Assembly (NCBI RefSeq): GCF_938045775.1
Contig: NZ_CALIBH010000219.1
Coordinates: 1 to 17,169, forward strand
DNA: 17,169 bases
Source: an uncultured Campylobacter sp.
GTDB taxonomy: Bacteria; Campylobacterota; Campylobacteria; Campylobacterales; Campylobacteraceae
Direction: 5' to 3'
In this document: positions 1 through 7,749 of the stretch, piece by piece
Layout: each line of letters begins with the position of its first letter
Numbering within the stretch: the first letter of the stretch is position 1
Notes under the pieces: generated by a model
Seen by the model: the letters and a program-made list of their open reading frames with translations, nothing else
Databases searched by the model: none
Told to the model about the DNA's origin: nothing
Made by a program: the position numbers and the translations under genes

Positions 1-460
1 CCATAATCGTTTCAAATCGCTGTAAAATATTCGTCTTCATCATCTCTAAATGCCTGCTATCTTGTGGCTGCAAATAGACTTTATGCCCCAAAAGCCCGCT
101 TACTGCGCATGCCACGTAGCCTTGCACAATAGTTTCGTTCTCGCAAATTTTATGATTTCTTGCTTCGACGGTAGTTTGCGTAAATAGAATTTCACCCAAT
201 CTTAGCCCGTCTTTTAGCACTGCTAGCGCGATTTTACGTTCAAACTCCGGCTCGCATGAAGCAAATCGCACGCGCAAGTCCTCTCCTCGCAAGATAAAAT
301 CAAACACCGTGCGTTTAAAAATTTTACCGCTTGATTCGTGCCTGTATCCCACATGCTCCGAAGCCGGTAAATAGCGATAAAGAAAGCCCTGAATCAGCTG
401 CGAGAGAGATTTTGTGATTTTTAGATTTTTAGTTAGTAATTTTGCGTTGATGATTAGCAT
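1..460 (-). CDS. cas6: CRISPR-associated endoribonuclease Cas6, 5' part (3' end outside window)
   Basis: Cas6 cuts pre-crRNA within the CRISPR repeat to make mature guides. Reading leftward from an ATG at 460, 153 codons stay open to the window edge. An AAGGAG ribosome-binding site lies about 7 nt upstream. Cas6-like features include the early IQGFLYRYLP segment, then HVGYRHESSGKIFKRTVFDF around residues 36-55, where His36 or His41 is the likely general acid, and a GLLGHKVYL...DSRHLEMMKTNILQRFE block at residues 122-150. That block resembles the C-terminal half of the Cas6 RAMP fold. The family is usually about 220-260 residues, so roughly 90 residues are missing to the left. It is the only cas gene visible. 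Cas6 serves type I and type III systems, so the type cannot be decided here. The gene follows glyS on the same strand after a terminator, so it is probably the first gene of a leftward cas operon. The family call rests on motif recognition from memory. Confidence 0.8.
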   Translation of the reverse strand, partial: MLIINAKLLTKNLKITKSLSQLIQGFLYRYLPASEHVGYRHESSGKIFKRTVFDFILRGEDLRVRFASCEPEFERKIALAVLKDGLRLGEILFTQTTVEARNHKICENETIVQGYVACAVSGLLGHKVYLQPQDSRHLEMMKTNILQRFETIM

Positions 461-483
461 TTGCGCTCCTTTGCGCAGTAAAA

Positions 484-517
484 TTTTGCCCAAGGTTCTC
501 GTAAACCTTGGGCAAAT
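484..517 (-). terminator. Rho-independent terminator between glyS and cas6
   Basis: A perfect 13-bp inverted repeat (TTTGCCCAAGGTT at 485-497, complementary arm at 504-516) encloses a 6-nt loop. Read on the minus strand it is followed by ATTTTA, a short U-rich tail. It begins about 16 nt after the glyS stop codon. It should end the long leucine/tRNA-gene transcript and insulate cas6. Only about 23 nt separate it from the cas6 start, so the cas6 promoter must overlap this hairpin or lie within glyS, unless cas6 is read by leak-through. Confidence 0.8.
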
Positions 518-532
518 GAGTTCTAAGTGGGA

Positions 533-2560
533 TTAAAATCCTATCTCTTTGATATCGGCAAACTGCAAAAACGCGCGATAAATTTGCCCGATATTTGCGA
601 TACGATTTGCGCGTATCGCGGCATCCTGGACGTTTATCATTACGTTATCGAAAAAATCATCAATCACGCCTTTAAGCCCAAATAGCAAGCGCAGATACCC
701 ACTCACGTCGTTTTCGTTGAGCTTAATCGCCCTGAATGCCGCATTTAGCGCACGCTCAGCGTCGTGTTCGAATAGATTTTCGTCCACCGCGCCTATTTTT
801 TCGTCCTTGATGATATTGGCTAGGCGCTTAAAAGTTGCGAAATTTTCCCCGAAATCCGCTGCTGCTGCGATCTCGCCCAGAGCTTTTATGACCTTGCTTA
901 GTCGTAATAGATCGTTTTCGCCGCTTGCGATGCACGCCTTGATCACGGACGGATTTATCTCGTCAAAAATTCCATATAATCTATCTTTCATAAAATCCAG
1001 CAGCTTAGAAATGTCAAATTTCTTATAATTTGGCGCCAGCTTTTGCGCCAGCGCATTCGCATCAAAGCTCAATCCTTGATTTAGTAAAATTTTAATTAGC
1101 CCCGTAGCTGCGCGGCGAAGCGCATACGGATCTTTATTGCCGCTTGGAACTTTATTGATACTAAAAAGCCCCAGGAGCGTTTCAAATTTCATCGCCACAG
1201 CGATTACGCTACTAAATACACCGCTTGGCAGCTCGCTATCCTCGCCGCTAGGAAGATATTGCTCGCGTATCGCGCGGCATACATGATCTGCCAGTCCAGC
1301 GTGTGCGGCATAGTAACTACCCATAATGCCTTGAAGCTCGCTAAATTCGCCCACCATCGTGCTGCTAAGATCTGCTTTACTAAACATTACGGCATTTTCC
1401 ACATCCTGCGCAAAATTCTTTTTGCCGATCTCCGCCTCAATCTGTGTAGCATAATCCGCGCTCAGTGCCTTTGCTACAGCTAGCTCGCGCACCTGCTTAT
1501 CATAAACCGAGCCAAGAGCTTGCATATAGGAAATTTGCTTAAGTTTTTCAGGGCTAAATTCCACTTGCAAATCGCTTTTCCAAAAAAACATAGCATCGCT
1601 TAGGCGCGCGCGTAAAACTTTTTCATTGCCGCGTATCACTAGCTCGTCATCATCGGTGATCACATTGCTAACGACAACGAAATGATTGCTTAAGTTTTTA
1701 CCCTCGAAAACGGGAAAATAGCGCTGATTCTCCTTCATCGAAGTGATGATGACCTCTTTTGGTACGCTTAAAAAATCTCGCTCAAAGCTGCCTAGCAGCG
1801 CCGTCGGATACTCGGTGATCGCCGTTACTTCATCTAGCAACGCAGGATCGACCTCGATCTTAAAGCCATGCTTTTTCTCGAGCTTTGCAAACTCGCTTAG
1901 AATTTTATCTTTTCTTTTTTGCTCGCTTAAAATTACGCCGTTACGCTCCAGCAGTGCGAAATAATCTGCGGCGTCTTTAAATTTAATCGCTTCATAGCCA
2001 AATTTTCGGTGCGGAAAAAATGCAGCTGCGCTTCGCACGCCATAAATTTCAAAATCTACGTTTTGACCGCCCAAAACGCAGGCTATGCTTCTTATCGGAC
2101 GGATAAACTCAAACTCGCCGCTACCCCAGCGCATCGCGCGTCCAAAATTTAGTGATCGTAAAAACTCCTCTATCATTTCGCCTAGGATTTCACGACTATC
2201 ACGCCCTTTTTGCACCGCAGCGTGGTAGAGCACCTCTTTGCCACCTATCTGTCGAAATTCCAGCTCACTTTCGCTTATGCCGCATTTTTTAGCAAAACTT
2301 AGCGCCGCAGGGCTCCACGCGCCGTCTTTGAGCGCGACGGATTTTGGCGCGCCCGTGCTTACGATCTGCGCATCATCGCCGCGTTGTGGAAAATCCTCGT
2401 GAAATAGCACAAATCTACGCGGGCTAAATTCGAAGCGAAAGTCGCTATTTATACGGTTAGCCTCAAGCACTGCGCGCCATTTTGGCGCGATATTCGCACG
2501 CTCTTTTAAAAACGGGATCGCAGGCAGCTCCTCGACCCCAATCTCAATGAGTAGTTCCAT
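533..2560 (-). CDS. glyS: Glycyl-tRNA synthetase beta subunit
   Basis: This is the beta chain of the heterotetrameric (alpha2-beta2) bacterial glycyl-tRNA synthetase, which binds tRNA-Gly for charging by the GlyQ alpha chain in the cytosol. The 675-residue length is normal (E. coli GlyS is about 689). Family signatures visible are the N-terminal MELLIEIGVEELP, the GRAMRWGSGEFEFIRPIR block at residues 140-157, and a helical C-terminal region consistent with the anticodon-binding DALR-like domain. The ATG start has an AAGGAT site about 5 nt upstream. The first 17 nt overlap the end of the small upstream membrane-peptide gene, suggesting coupled translation. It is the last gene of the cluster and a strong terminator follows. 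glyQ is not in the window. Confidence 0.97.
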   Translation of the reverse strand: MELLIEIGVEELPAIPFLKERANIAPKWRAVLEANRINSDFRFEFSPRRFVLFHEDFPQRGDDAQIVSTGAPKSVALKDGAWSPAALSFAKKCGISESELEFRQIGGKEVLYHAAVQKGRDSREILGEMIEEFLRSLNFGRAMRWGSGEFEFIRPIRSIACVLGGQNVDFEIYGVRSAAAFFPHRKFGYEAIKFKDAADYFALLERNGVILSEQKRKDKILSEFAKLEKKHGFKIEVDPALLDEVTAITEYPTALLGSFERDFLSVPKEVIITSMKENQRYFPVFEGKNLSNHFVVVSNVITDDDELVIRGNEKVLRARLSDAMFFWKSDLQVEFSPEKLKQISYMQALGSVYDKQVRELAVAKALSADYATQIEAEIGKKNFAQDVENAVMFSKADLSSTMVGEFSELQGIMGSYYAAHAGLADHVCRAIREQYLPSGEDSELPSGVFSSVIAVAMKFETLLGLFSINKVPSGNKDPYALRRAATGLIKILLNQGLSFDANALAQKLAPNYKKFDISKLLDFMKDRLYGIFDEINPSVIKACIASGENDLLRLSKVIKALGEIAAAADFGENFATFKRLANIIKDEKIGAVDENLFEHDAERALNAAFRAIKLNENDVSGYLRLLFGLKGVIDDFFDNVMINVQDAAIRANRIANIGQIYRAFLQFADIKEIGF

Positions 2561-2678
2561 CTTTATCCTTTTTTCGTTGATTTCGTTTTTCGTTTTTCTC
2601 CATCATTTCGCGGTTAAATCCTACGATCATAAATATCATAAAAAGCACGAAAAGTGCGGTTATAACGGCGTGTATCAT
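2544..2678 (-). CDS. Small single-pass membrane peptide (44 aa)
   Basis: This short reading frame is squeezed between the secreted nuclease gene and glyS. Its ATG overlaps the nuclease stop codon (ATGA), and its end overlaps the glyS start by 17 nt. The product begins MIHAVITALFVLFMIFMIVGF, a hydrophobic helix of about 20 residues. A strongly charged tail rich in Lys, Arg, Glu and Asn follows and ends at His44. An AAGGA sequence lies about 12 nt before the ATG, a long but possible spacing. The overlaps at both ends and the clean membrane-helix-plus-basic-tail design favour a real gene. No family is recognised. The likely topology is a membrane anchor with a short cytoplasmic tail, which is an inference. 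Confidence 0.55.
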   Translation of the reverse strand: MIHAVITALFVLFMIFMIVGFNREMMEKNEKRNQRKKDKDGTTH

Positions 2679-4036
2679 TCTACTATAAATTCCTTTTGCC
2701 CTTTATAAATCGTAAAATAGGCGTTTTTAAATTCTAAATTTTTGCCGTTTTGTATAGGAGCGCTTTTACGAAAAATTCTAAACTCGCCCACGCCTTTTAG
2801 ATCAATTATGCCGTCCTTAACGTCGCCTTTGATCGTGCTTATCACATCTCCTGCGCGCAGCTGCCGTACCGATGCGCTAGGCAAAACGTATGGCGCGATA
2901 GAGCCTACGTTGCCGCTTCTAGCTACGATCTCAAAATCGTCTATCTCAAAGCTTTGCTTATAAAATTTCGTCTTTTTTACTAGCAGATCGAGTTTATCGC
3001 CTAGCTGCAGCCCGCTGCCGCCATAGACAAAAACTCCGCTTCCATCTTGGGAGACCGCAAAGCCGTGGCGGTTTGTAAAGCTCACGACTACGCCTTTTAT
3101 CAGCACAGGCTCGCTTATAATGCGCCCGTAAAGCTCCTCTATCGTGACGGTTTTTGCGGAGCTAGCGGTATTTTTAGCTAAAAATTCTTGCTTTCTCGGC
3201 ATAGATTTTAAAGCACCTTCGTCTGTCAGAATAAAGCTAATCGGGAAATGATCGGAAGCGGTAGAGGATTTAGCAACCACGAAGCTGTCCTTTTTATATC
3301 CCGATTCGCTACTAAAAAAATCGTCGCTAAGCAAGATATGATCGAGCGCCGCGCCGCTTTCGTGAGACTCACAAGAGCTAAAATGCTTTAACTGCGAGCA
3401 GGGATGTAGCGCCCATAAATCGCTAAACCCATCGCGCTCGATAAGCTCGTTTAGCAAAGAATTTCGCCCGAAATTCGTATTAAAATCTCCCGCTACGATA
3501 GCGCGTTGGTGCCCTTGCAAAACCTCGCGTAAAAAGGCGAAATTGCGCTTGCGCTCGCTAAGCGGATTGCGTGCAGAGAGCATATGCACGACATAAAAGC
3601 TAAAATCAGTGCCGCCAAGCGCAAAATCAGTGCGCAAAATATCTCGTGTTTTAAGCTCTATCGGGCGGTAGGTTTTTTGAAATTTTATCGGTATGCGCGA
3701 CATCACCGCCACGCCCGCAGGTGCAGTCTGCGCGCGCGAAAAAGCGTAGAATTTATAGCCCGCTTTCTGAGCAAGCGCTTTTAGCACAGCTTCGTTTTCG
3801 ATCTCTTGCAGCCCCAAAATATCGGCATTAAGCGCGCTTATCTCATCCGCTACCGCTTGCAGCTTGCGCTCATATTTTTGCTCGCTCCATGAGCCGCGCC
3901 CGATCTCAAAATCCGCGTACTCCGTGCCGTCGTCCTTGCCATCGAATAAATTTTGCACGTTAAACGATGCGATTTTCAGCTCCGCCGCACTCGCGCCGCA
4001 GAAAAACATCGCAAAAAGTAGCGCTAAAACTCGCAA
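2675..4036 (-). CDS. Secreted endonuclease/exonuclease/phosphatase-family nuclease with C-terminal OB-like domain
   Basis: This is a predicted exported metal-dependent phosphodiesterase, most likely a DNase. Residues 1-18 form a signal peptide (hydrophobic core, cleavage near ASAAE). The EEP catalytic domain spans about 20-270, with SFNVQNLF (Asn26), LQEIE (Glu78/Glu80), VVHM (His151), GDFNTN (Asp184, Asn186), LDHIL (Asp232, His233) and the terminal SDHFPI (Asp262-His263). All key residues are present. Residues about 290-375 look like an OB-fold nucleic-acid-binding module (ligand-entry motif VLIKGVVVSF, then GSGVFVYGGSGLQLGDKLDL), as in ExeM-type extracellular nucleases. The start is TTG, supported by AGGAG 7 nt upstream and the exact signal peptide. 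The first 13 nt overlap the trmL end. It may scavenge or degrade extracellular DNA, which is an inference. Confidence 0.85.
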   Translation of the reverse strand: MRVLALLFAMFFCGASAAELKIASFNVQNLFDGKDDGTEYADFEIGRGSWSEQKYERKLQAVADEISALNADILGLQEIENEAVLKALAQKAGYKFYAFSRAQTAPAGVAVMSRIPIKFQKTYRPIELKTRDILRTDFALGGTDFSFYVVHMLSARNPLSERKRNFAFLREVLQGHQRAIVAGDFNTNFGRNSLLNELIERDGFSDLWALHPCSQLKHFSSCESHESGAALDHILLSDDFFSSESGYKKDSFVVAKSSTASDHFPISFILTDEGALKSMPRKQEFLAKNTASSAKTVTIEELYGRIISEPVLIKGVVVSFTNRHGFAVSQDGSGVFVYGGSGLQLGDKLDLLVKKTKFYKQSFEIDDFEIVARSGNVGSIAPYVLPSASVRQLRAGDVISTIKGDVKDGIIDLKGVGEFRIFRKSAPIQNGKNLEFKNAYFTIYKGQKEFIVE

Positions 4037-4512
4037 ACCGCGCTCCTAAAGTCGAATTTATCGATGTTTTGGCGGATCGCTTCGTAGGTTACGATACCCA
4101 CGCTGGTAGCTAAATTTAAACTGCGCCCCGCCCCGCTCATCGGGATCGTGATACAGTTTTCGCGCTTTGTGCGCATGATCTCAAGCGGCAGTCCGTGCCC
4201 CTCCGAGCCGAAAATCAAAAAATCGCCCGGCTTGAATTTCGCCTCGCAGTAGAGCTTGTTCGTCTTCGTCGTCGCAAAAAAGAAGCGCTGCTTAAATTTC
4301 TCGTTCGCCGCCATAAACTCGTCCCAATTTTCCCAAATTTTAAGATCCAAGTTCGCCCAATAATCAAGCCCCGCGCGGCGCAGATGCTTATCGTCGATGA
4401 GGAATCCTAGCGGCTTGATCAAATGCAAAGGACACCCCGCATTGACGCACATGCGCCCGATGGAGCCGGTGTTTGTGTGGATCTGCGGATATACTAACAC
4501 GATATTAAACAT
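4024..4512 (-). CDS. trmL: tRNA (cytidine(34)-2'-O)-methyltransferase, SPOUT family
   Basis: TrmL methylates the ribose of the wobble nucleotide in certain tRNA-Leu species using S-adenosylmethionine. The product of 162 residues has the small SPOUT layout: N-terminal NIVLVYPQIHTNTGSIGRMC, then FGSEGHGLP, then IPMSGAGRSLNLATSVGIVTYEA, which form the trefoil-knot SAM site. A TTG lies one codon earlier, but the ATG at 4512 is the better start. It overlaps the stop of the upstream orphan gene by 8 nt, with only a weak GGTGA site before it, so its translation probably depends on ribosomes finishing that gene. It lies in the cluster with cca and glyS, all tRNA-related. Confidence 0.93.
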   Translation of the reverse strand: MFNIVLVYPQIHTNTGSIGRMCVNAGCPLHLIKPLGFLIDDKHLRRAGLDYWANLDLKIWENWDEFMAANEKFKQRFFFATTKTNKLYCEAKFKPGDFLIFGSEGHGLPLEIMRTKRENCITIPMSGAGRSLNLATSVGIVTYEAIRQNIDKFDFRSAVCEF

Positions 4513-5263
4513 CAAAAATCACCGATTTTGAATGAGCACAATTTTGCGATTTAAAATTCCATGAGACAAGGTTTTGAGATTTAGAATTTCGAAAAGCTAA
4601 ATTACTCGGCTTGGGATTTCGCGCAGTAAAGCCTTGCAAATTTGAATGGGCAAAATTCTGTAATTTGAAATTCTGCGAAATAAAATTTAGGTTCATGATT
4701 TTGCGACGCTGCAGGACGTCAGATATCTCCTTGCAACGATACGGCTCTTGCATTTTTTTGTGGTGCGGCGAGGCAACTACTTCCATAGAACAGGACGCGC
4801 GATACGGCTCGCTAAATTTTGCTTTAATGCATTTAATATGACGCAGGCTGTGAGATTTTGTGCCAAGATGTCCTAATCTGCAAAATTTCATCTCGCTGTA
4901 ATGTGAGCCGTGAAATTCCGTCTCGTTGCTGCACGGCTCATATAATTTCTCACCGCAGTGATGCGATCTGCGAAATTCTCTCGATCCATAAAACTTCGCC
5001 TCGTGGGCTTTTTCGGTATGGCGGCACGACGGATGAAATTTTAATAGGTCAAATTCCGCGTCATAAAATCCTACCGAGCTAAGCTTTTTGCTATGAAATT
5101 TTACGCCGCAAAAATTTAAATTTCGCTCATCGCAAAAGATAAAATTTCGCGCAACAAAAATCACGAGATTTCGCCTGCGATCAAAGCAAAAAGCGCGCTT
5201 TTGCAAAGACGCAGCATTCTTGCAAAACGCGTAAATTTCGTCGTGACGATAGAATTTTTTCAT
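4505..5263 (-). CDS. Orphan pentad-repeat protein, Cys/His/Phe-rich
   Basis: No family is recognised with confidence. The 252-residue frame starts at an ATG with a good AGGAG site about 9 nt upstream and ends overlapping the trmL ATG, so it is placed like a genuine operon member. The sequence is low in complexity, basic, and rich in Phe, His, Cys, Lys and Ser. It has a clear five-residue beat. Phe or Leu falls at residues 36, 41, 51, 56, 61, 66, 71, 76 and 91, then 97, 107, 117 and 127. In the C-terminal part Asn recurs at 193, 198, 203, 208, then 216, 221, 226, 231, 236 and 241, usually followed by Phe or Leu. This recalls pentapeptide-repeat (A-D/N-L-x-x) proteins, but the position two before the central residue is often Gln, Arg or Lys rather than a small residue, so the canonical fold is doubtful. 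It could instead be a recent gene grown from 15-bp DNA repeats. There is no signal peptide or membrane helix. Confidence 0.5.
   Translation of the reverse strand: MKKFYRHDEIYAFCKNAASLQKRAFCFDRRRNLVIFVARNFIFCDERNLNFCGVKFHSKKLSSVGFYDAEFDLLKFHPSCRHTEKAHEAKFYGSREFRRSHHCGEKLYEPCSNETEFHGSHYSEMKFCRLGHLGTKSHSLRHIKCIKAKFSEPYRASCSMEVVASPHHKKMQEPYRCKEISDVLQRRKIMNLNFISQNFKLQNFAHSNLQGFTARNPKPSNLAFRNSKSQNLVSWNFKSQNCAHSKSVIFDV
4529..4687 (-). repeat. 15-bp (pentad) coding repeat tract
   Basis: Ten five-residue units with invariant Asn (residues 193-245 of the orphan protein) are encoded here, with one 3-residue slip between units four and five. On the plus strand the A-to-T junction of an A/T word recurs at 4541, 4556, 4586, 4601, 4616, then 4640, 4655, 4670 and 4685. 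All are spaced by multiples of 15 apart from the slip of 24. The repeats are diverged outside the A/T core. Confidence 0.75.
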
Positions 5264-5312
5264 AAAACTAGCTCCTAAATAAAACGGCAATTTTACAAAA
5301 ATCTCTCTAAAT

Positions 5313-6434
5313 TTACGCTTTTAAAGCCGCTACGAACGCCCTAATCTCCGCTTCTTGCAGCCTCTCAATCTCCTTGCCGATCGCAGCGCCGCGCAGGTTG
5401 CGAGCGACATCCGCAGCGCAAATCAAGCTCTTAAATTTCTTATCCCAAATCCCAAGCCGCTTTGATGCTTGCACCCTACCTTTACAATATAGCCCGAGCC
5501 ACTGCTTAAGCGGCATTTTTAGAGCGATTTTACATAGTCGCTCGTCGCTTACCCGCTTAAAAAACGGCTCGCTAAGTAGCCTTTTATAAAGGGAATTTAG
5601 CCCTAAATTTTTCAAAATTTTATCTTTATCTAATCCTAAAAAATTCAAAAACGCGTATAAAAAAAACATTTCATTTCTCACGAAAGATTCGCCACGCTCT
5701 ATGAATTGCATCAGTCGCTCGTGCACGAGCGGATCAATCTGCAATCCAAAAACCCGCTCGTAAAGCCCCAACTCTTGCATTAGCATCATCCCATATCGGT
5801 GCGCGGGTGCACGAAAAAATTTAATCAGCTCTGCTTTAACGCGCTCGCAACTAAGATCGCTAACGTCAATGCCGCGCATAAGCTCTAAAGTGCGCGGCTC
5901 GGCGCGAAACTCAAATCTCGCGGCAAACTGCACTGCGCGATACACGCGCAAGCTATCCTCCACGAAAGTGCGCGGATCAACCACTCGCAAAATACGCGCG
6001 CGCAGATCCGCAATCCCGCCGTAAAAATCGAGCACTTTGCCGCTTATAGCGTCTATCATCATCGCATTGATCGTAAAATCGCGTCGCCTGCTAGCCTCAT
6101 GTTCGTCCGTAGCCAAAGCGACGCTAAAGCCCTTGTGTCCGATGCCCGTCTTACTCTCGGTGCGCGGAAGCGAGATGTCGAAGCTTTTATATTTATAAAC
6201 GAAGTAGCTTTTGCCGACGCCCTGCGCGCCGAAGTCTTGCATAATTTGCTCGAAGCGGTGCGGATCCACATCGTAAAGCTCCACATCCACATCAGCGCTC
6301 GCCCGCCCCAAAAAATGATCGCGCACGCAGCCGCCTACCAGATATATGCGTGAGCTAAATTTTTTAAGATAATCTAAAAGTGCGATGAAATCGTCATTTT
6401 GATAGATTTTCAAGTCGGTTTTCGATACTTGCAA
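5313..6434 (-). CDS. cca: CCA-adding tRNA nucleotidyltransferase
   Basis: This cytosolic enzyme adds or repairs the 3' CCA end of tRNAs, or is a close poly(A)-polymerase-type relative. The 373-residue product has the class II nucleotidyltransferase head: YLVGGCVRDHFLG at residues 31-43, the metal-binding DVDVELYD at 48-55, RRRDFTINAMMID at 116-128, then LDFYGG, DLRARILRVV and EDSLRVYRAVQFAARF in the neck. The C-terminal body is helical. It starts at a TTG inside the 3' end of the CiaD-like gene (41-nt overlap) with no strong ribosome-binding site. A second TTG at 6413 is an alternative, and either keeps the catalytic domain whole. Adjacency to a CiaD-like gene matches the C. jejuni Cj0788-Cj0789 order as I remember it. 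Confidence 0.93.
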   Translation of the reverse strand: MQVSKTDLKIYQNDDFIALLDYLKKFSSRIYLVGGCVRDHFLGRASADVDVELYDVDPHRFEQIMQDFGAQGVGKSYFVYKYKSFDISLPRTESKTGIGHKGFSVALATDEHEASRRRDFTINAMMIDAISGKVLDFYGGIADLRARILRVVDPRTFVEDSLRVYRAVQFAARFEFRAEPRTLELMRGIDVSDLSCERVKAELIKFFRAPAHRYGMMLMQELGLYERVFGLQIDPLVHERLMQFIERGESFVRNEMFFLYAFLNFLGLDKDKILKNLGLNSLYKRLLSEPFFKRVSDERLCKIALKMPLKQWLGLYCKGRVQASKRLGIWDKKFKSLICAADVARNLRGAAIGKEIERLQEAEIRAFVAALKA

Positions 6435-7749
6435 GCAAGAATTCCATAAATTTTAAATTTAGCTCCACGCGCGCGTTCAAATCGCCCTTCTCAAAAGCAT
6501 TCAACCCCTCAAAAAGCACTAAAATTCGCTCTTTTATCGCGCTCAAAAACTCCGCTTCGCTTGAAATTTTAAAATCTGTATTTGCGAGATATTTTGATTT
6601 ATCGCCCGCTTGAGGTTGTCTCGCAGCCCCGAGATATCGCGCTTCCTCGGGCTGGTGGAGGGCGGAATTTTGAGCACCAGAAGAGGCAAAACTTCCAGCT
6701 TGCATATCCTGCGCGGCAGAATCACGAAGCTGCGGCGTGGCGAACTCATCGTTTCTCACCTCAGGCGTAGTAAAATTCTGCGGCCGTGAAACGAAATTTT
6801 GCTGCTGCGCGGCAACATTGCGGATATTTAGCGCGGCGGAATTTTGAGCTTGAAGCGACGCTAAATCCTGCTTTTTAGAATGCGCTGTGCTGAAATAATC
6901 GTCAACTTCGTTTTCTTTAAAATCAGAGCCAGACCCCAAATCGTCATTGCTTAGCTCCTTAAAATGCGCACCTAAAATACGAGGCGTCAAATCTTGCTCG
7001 CTTTGGGAGTCATCATCCGTAGAATTTAGCGCTAATTCAAAATCTTTACTTTTGGCAGAGCTTTGCGCCATATTTGCGTCCCTGCTTTGCGGCGAAACAA
7101 ATCCATTCATATCGCTGCCTAGACTATCGTAAATTTCGCCTGCGATGCCCGATAAATCACGAAATCTTTCGTCAAATTTTGCGGTGGAGCTTTTTAAAAT
7201 TTCATCGTTTACAAAGGTTGAATTTGTGGAATTTTTGCCGCTTGTGGAAGTGGAATTTATAAAATTTTCTCCACCCAAAGAGACGGAGGCCACGGAATTT
7301 TCACCACCTGTAAGATCAGAATTTTTAAAATTCTCCTCGCCTGAAAAAGTAAAATTTTCATCTTTTACAGCAAATTTTTTTAAAGTAGCGTCCGCCGTAA
7401 ATTCCGCGCCACTAGGCGCAGAGCTCTTACTAGCCATGAAATTTGAACGATCTAGGGCGGAATTTAAAGCGTCCGATGAAACAAAGCGCGAAGTGGAATT
7501 TTTAGTATCTAAGGAAGTGAAATTTTGCGCATTTGATGAAGCGATATCCGGCGCAGATGTAGAATTTAAGGCACCAGGTGCAATGGGATCTGGCGTAAAA
7601 GAAGCGGGGCTTAAAGCATCCTGCGTTCCTGCTTCAGTGCTGTTTGCATTCACAGCCCTCCCTTGCTGCACCGTCAAATCTTGCGCGCGCTTTTGCGCTT
7701 TCATCTCATTTACTGCTTCGATGATATCTTCTAGTTCATTTTCATACAT
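6394..7749 (-). CDS. ciaD: CiaD-like protein (Cj0788 family) with expanded repetitive middle
   Basis: CiaD of C. jejuni is a secreted invasion effector acting on host signalling. Assignment here rests on two points. One is the C-terminal helical block (about residues 393-451, with IKERILVLFEGLNAFEKGDL and LKFMEFLLASIENRLENL), which resembles the conserved end of the family. The other is the position directly upstream of cca, as in C. jejuni. The 451-residue product is much longer than C. jejuni CiaD (about 160). The extra length is a Ser/Asn/Ala/Gln-rich, probably disordered region (residues 30-390) containing five tandem 11-residue units. The start is ATG at 7749 (a TTG precedes it), overlapping the stop of the small TPR-like gene by 8 nt. 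No signal peptide is seen, as expected for a flagellar-exported effector. Secretion and host function are inferred only. Confidence 0.6.
   Translation of the reverse strand: MYENELEDIIEAVNEMKAQKRAQDLTVQQGRAVNANSTEAGTQDALSPASFTPDPIAPGALNSTSAPDIASSNAQNFTSLDTKNSTSRFVSSDALNSALDRSNFMASKSSAPSGAEFTADATLKKFAVKDENFTFSGEENFKNSDLTGGENSVASVSLGGENFINSTSTSGKNSTNSTFVNDEILKSSTAKFDERFRDLSGIAGEIYDSLGSDMNGFVSPQSRDANMAQSSAKSKDFELALNSTDDDSQSEQDLTPRILGAHFKELSNDDLGSGSDFKENEVDDYFSTAHSKKQDLASLQAQNSAALNIRNVAAQQQNFVSRPQNFTTPEVRNDEFATPQLRDSAAQDMQAGSFASSGAQNSALHQPEEARYLGAARQPQAGDKSKYLANTDFKISSEAEFLSAIKERILVLFEGLNAFEKGDLNARVELNLKFMEFLLASIENRLENLSK
7186..7350 (-). repeat. Five tandem 33-bp (11-residue) repeats in the CiaD-like gene
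   Basis: These encode TFSGEENFKNS, DLTGGENSVAS, VSLGGENFINS, TSTSGKNSTNS and TFVNDEILKSS (residues 134-188). The common pattern is x-x-x-G-G/E-E/K-N-F/S-x-N/A-S, most degenerate in the last copy. At DNA level the A-to-T junctions at 7231, 7264, 7297 and 7330 are exactly 33 bp apart, with a second series at 7222 and 7255, then 7321 and 7354. No copy is identical, so the array is not newly expanded. Confidence 0.85.

Noticed and set aside
461..532. Possible CRISPR repeat or leader next to cas6
   Set aside because: Only one hairpin is present, with a terminator-like tail and no repeat-spacer pattern. It is explained as the glyS terminator.
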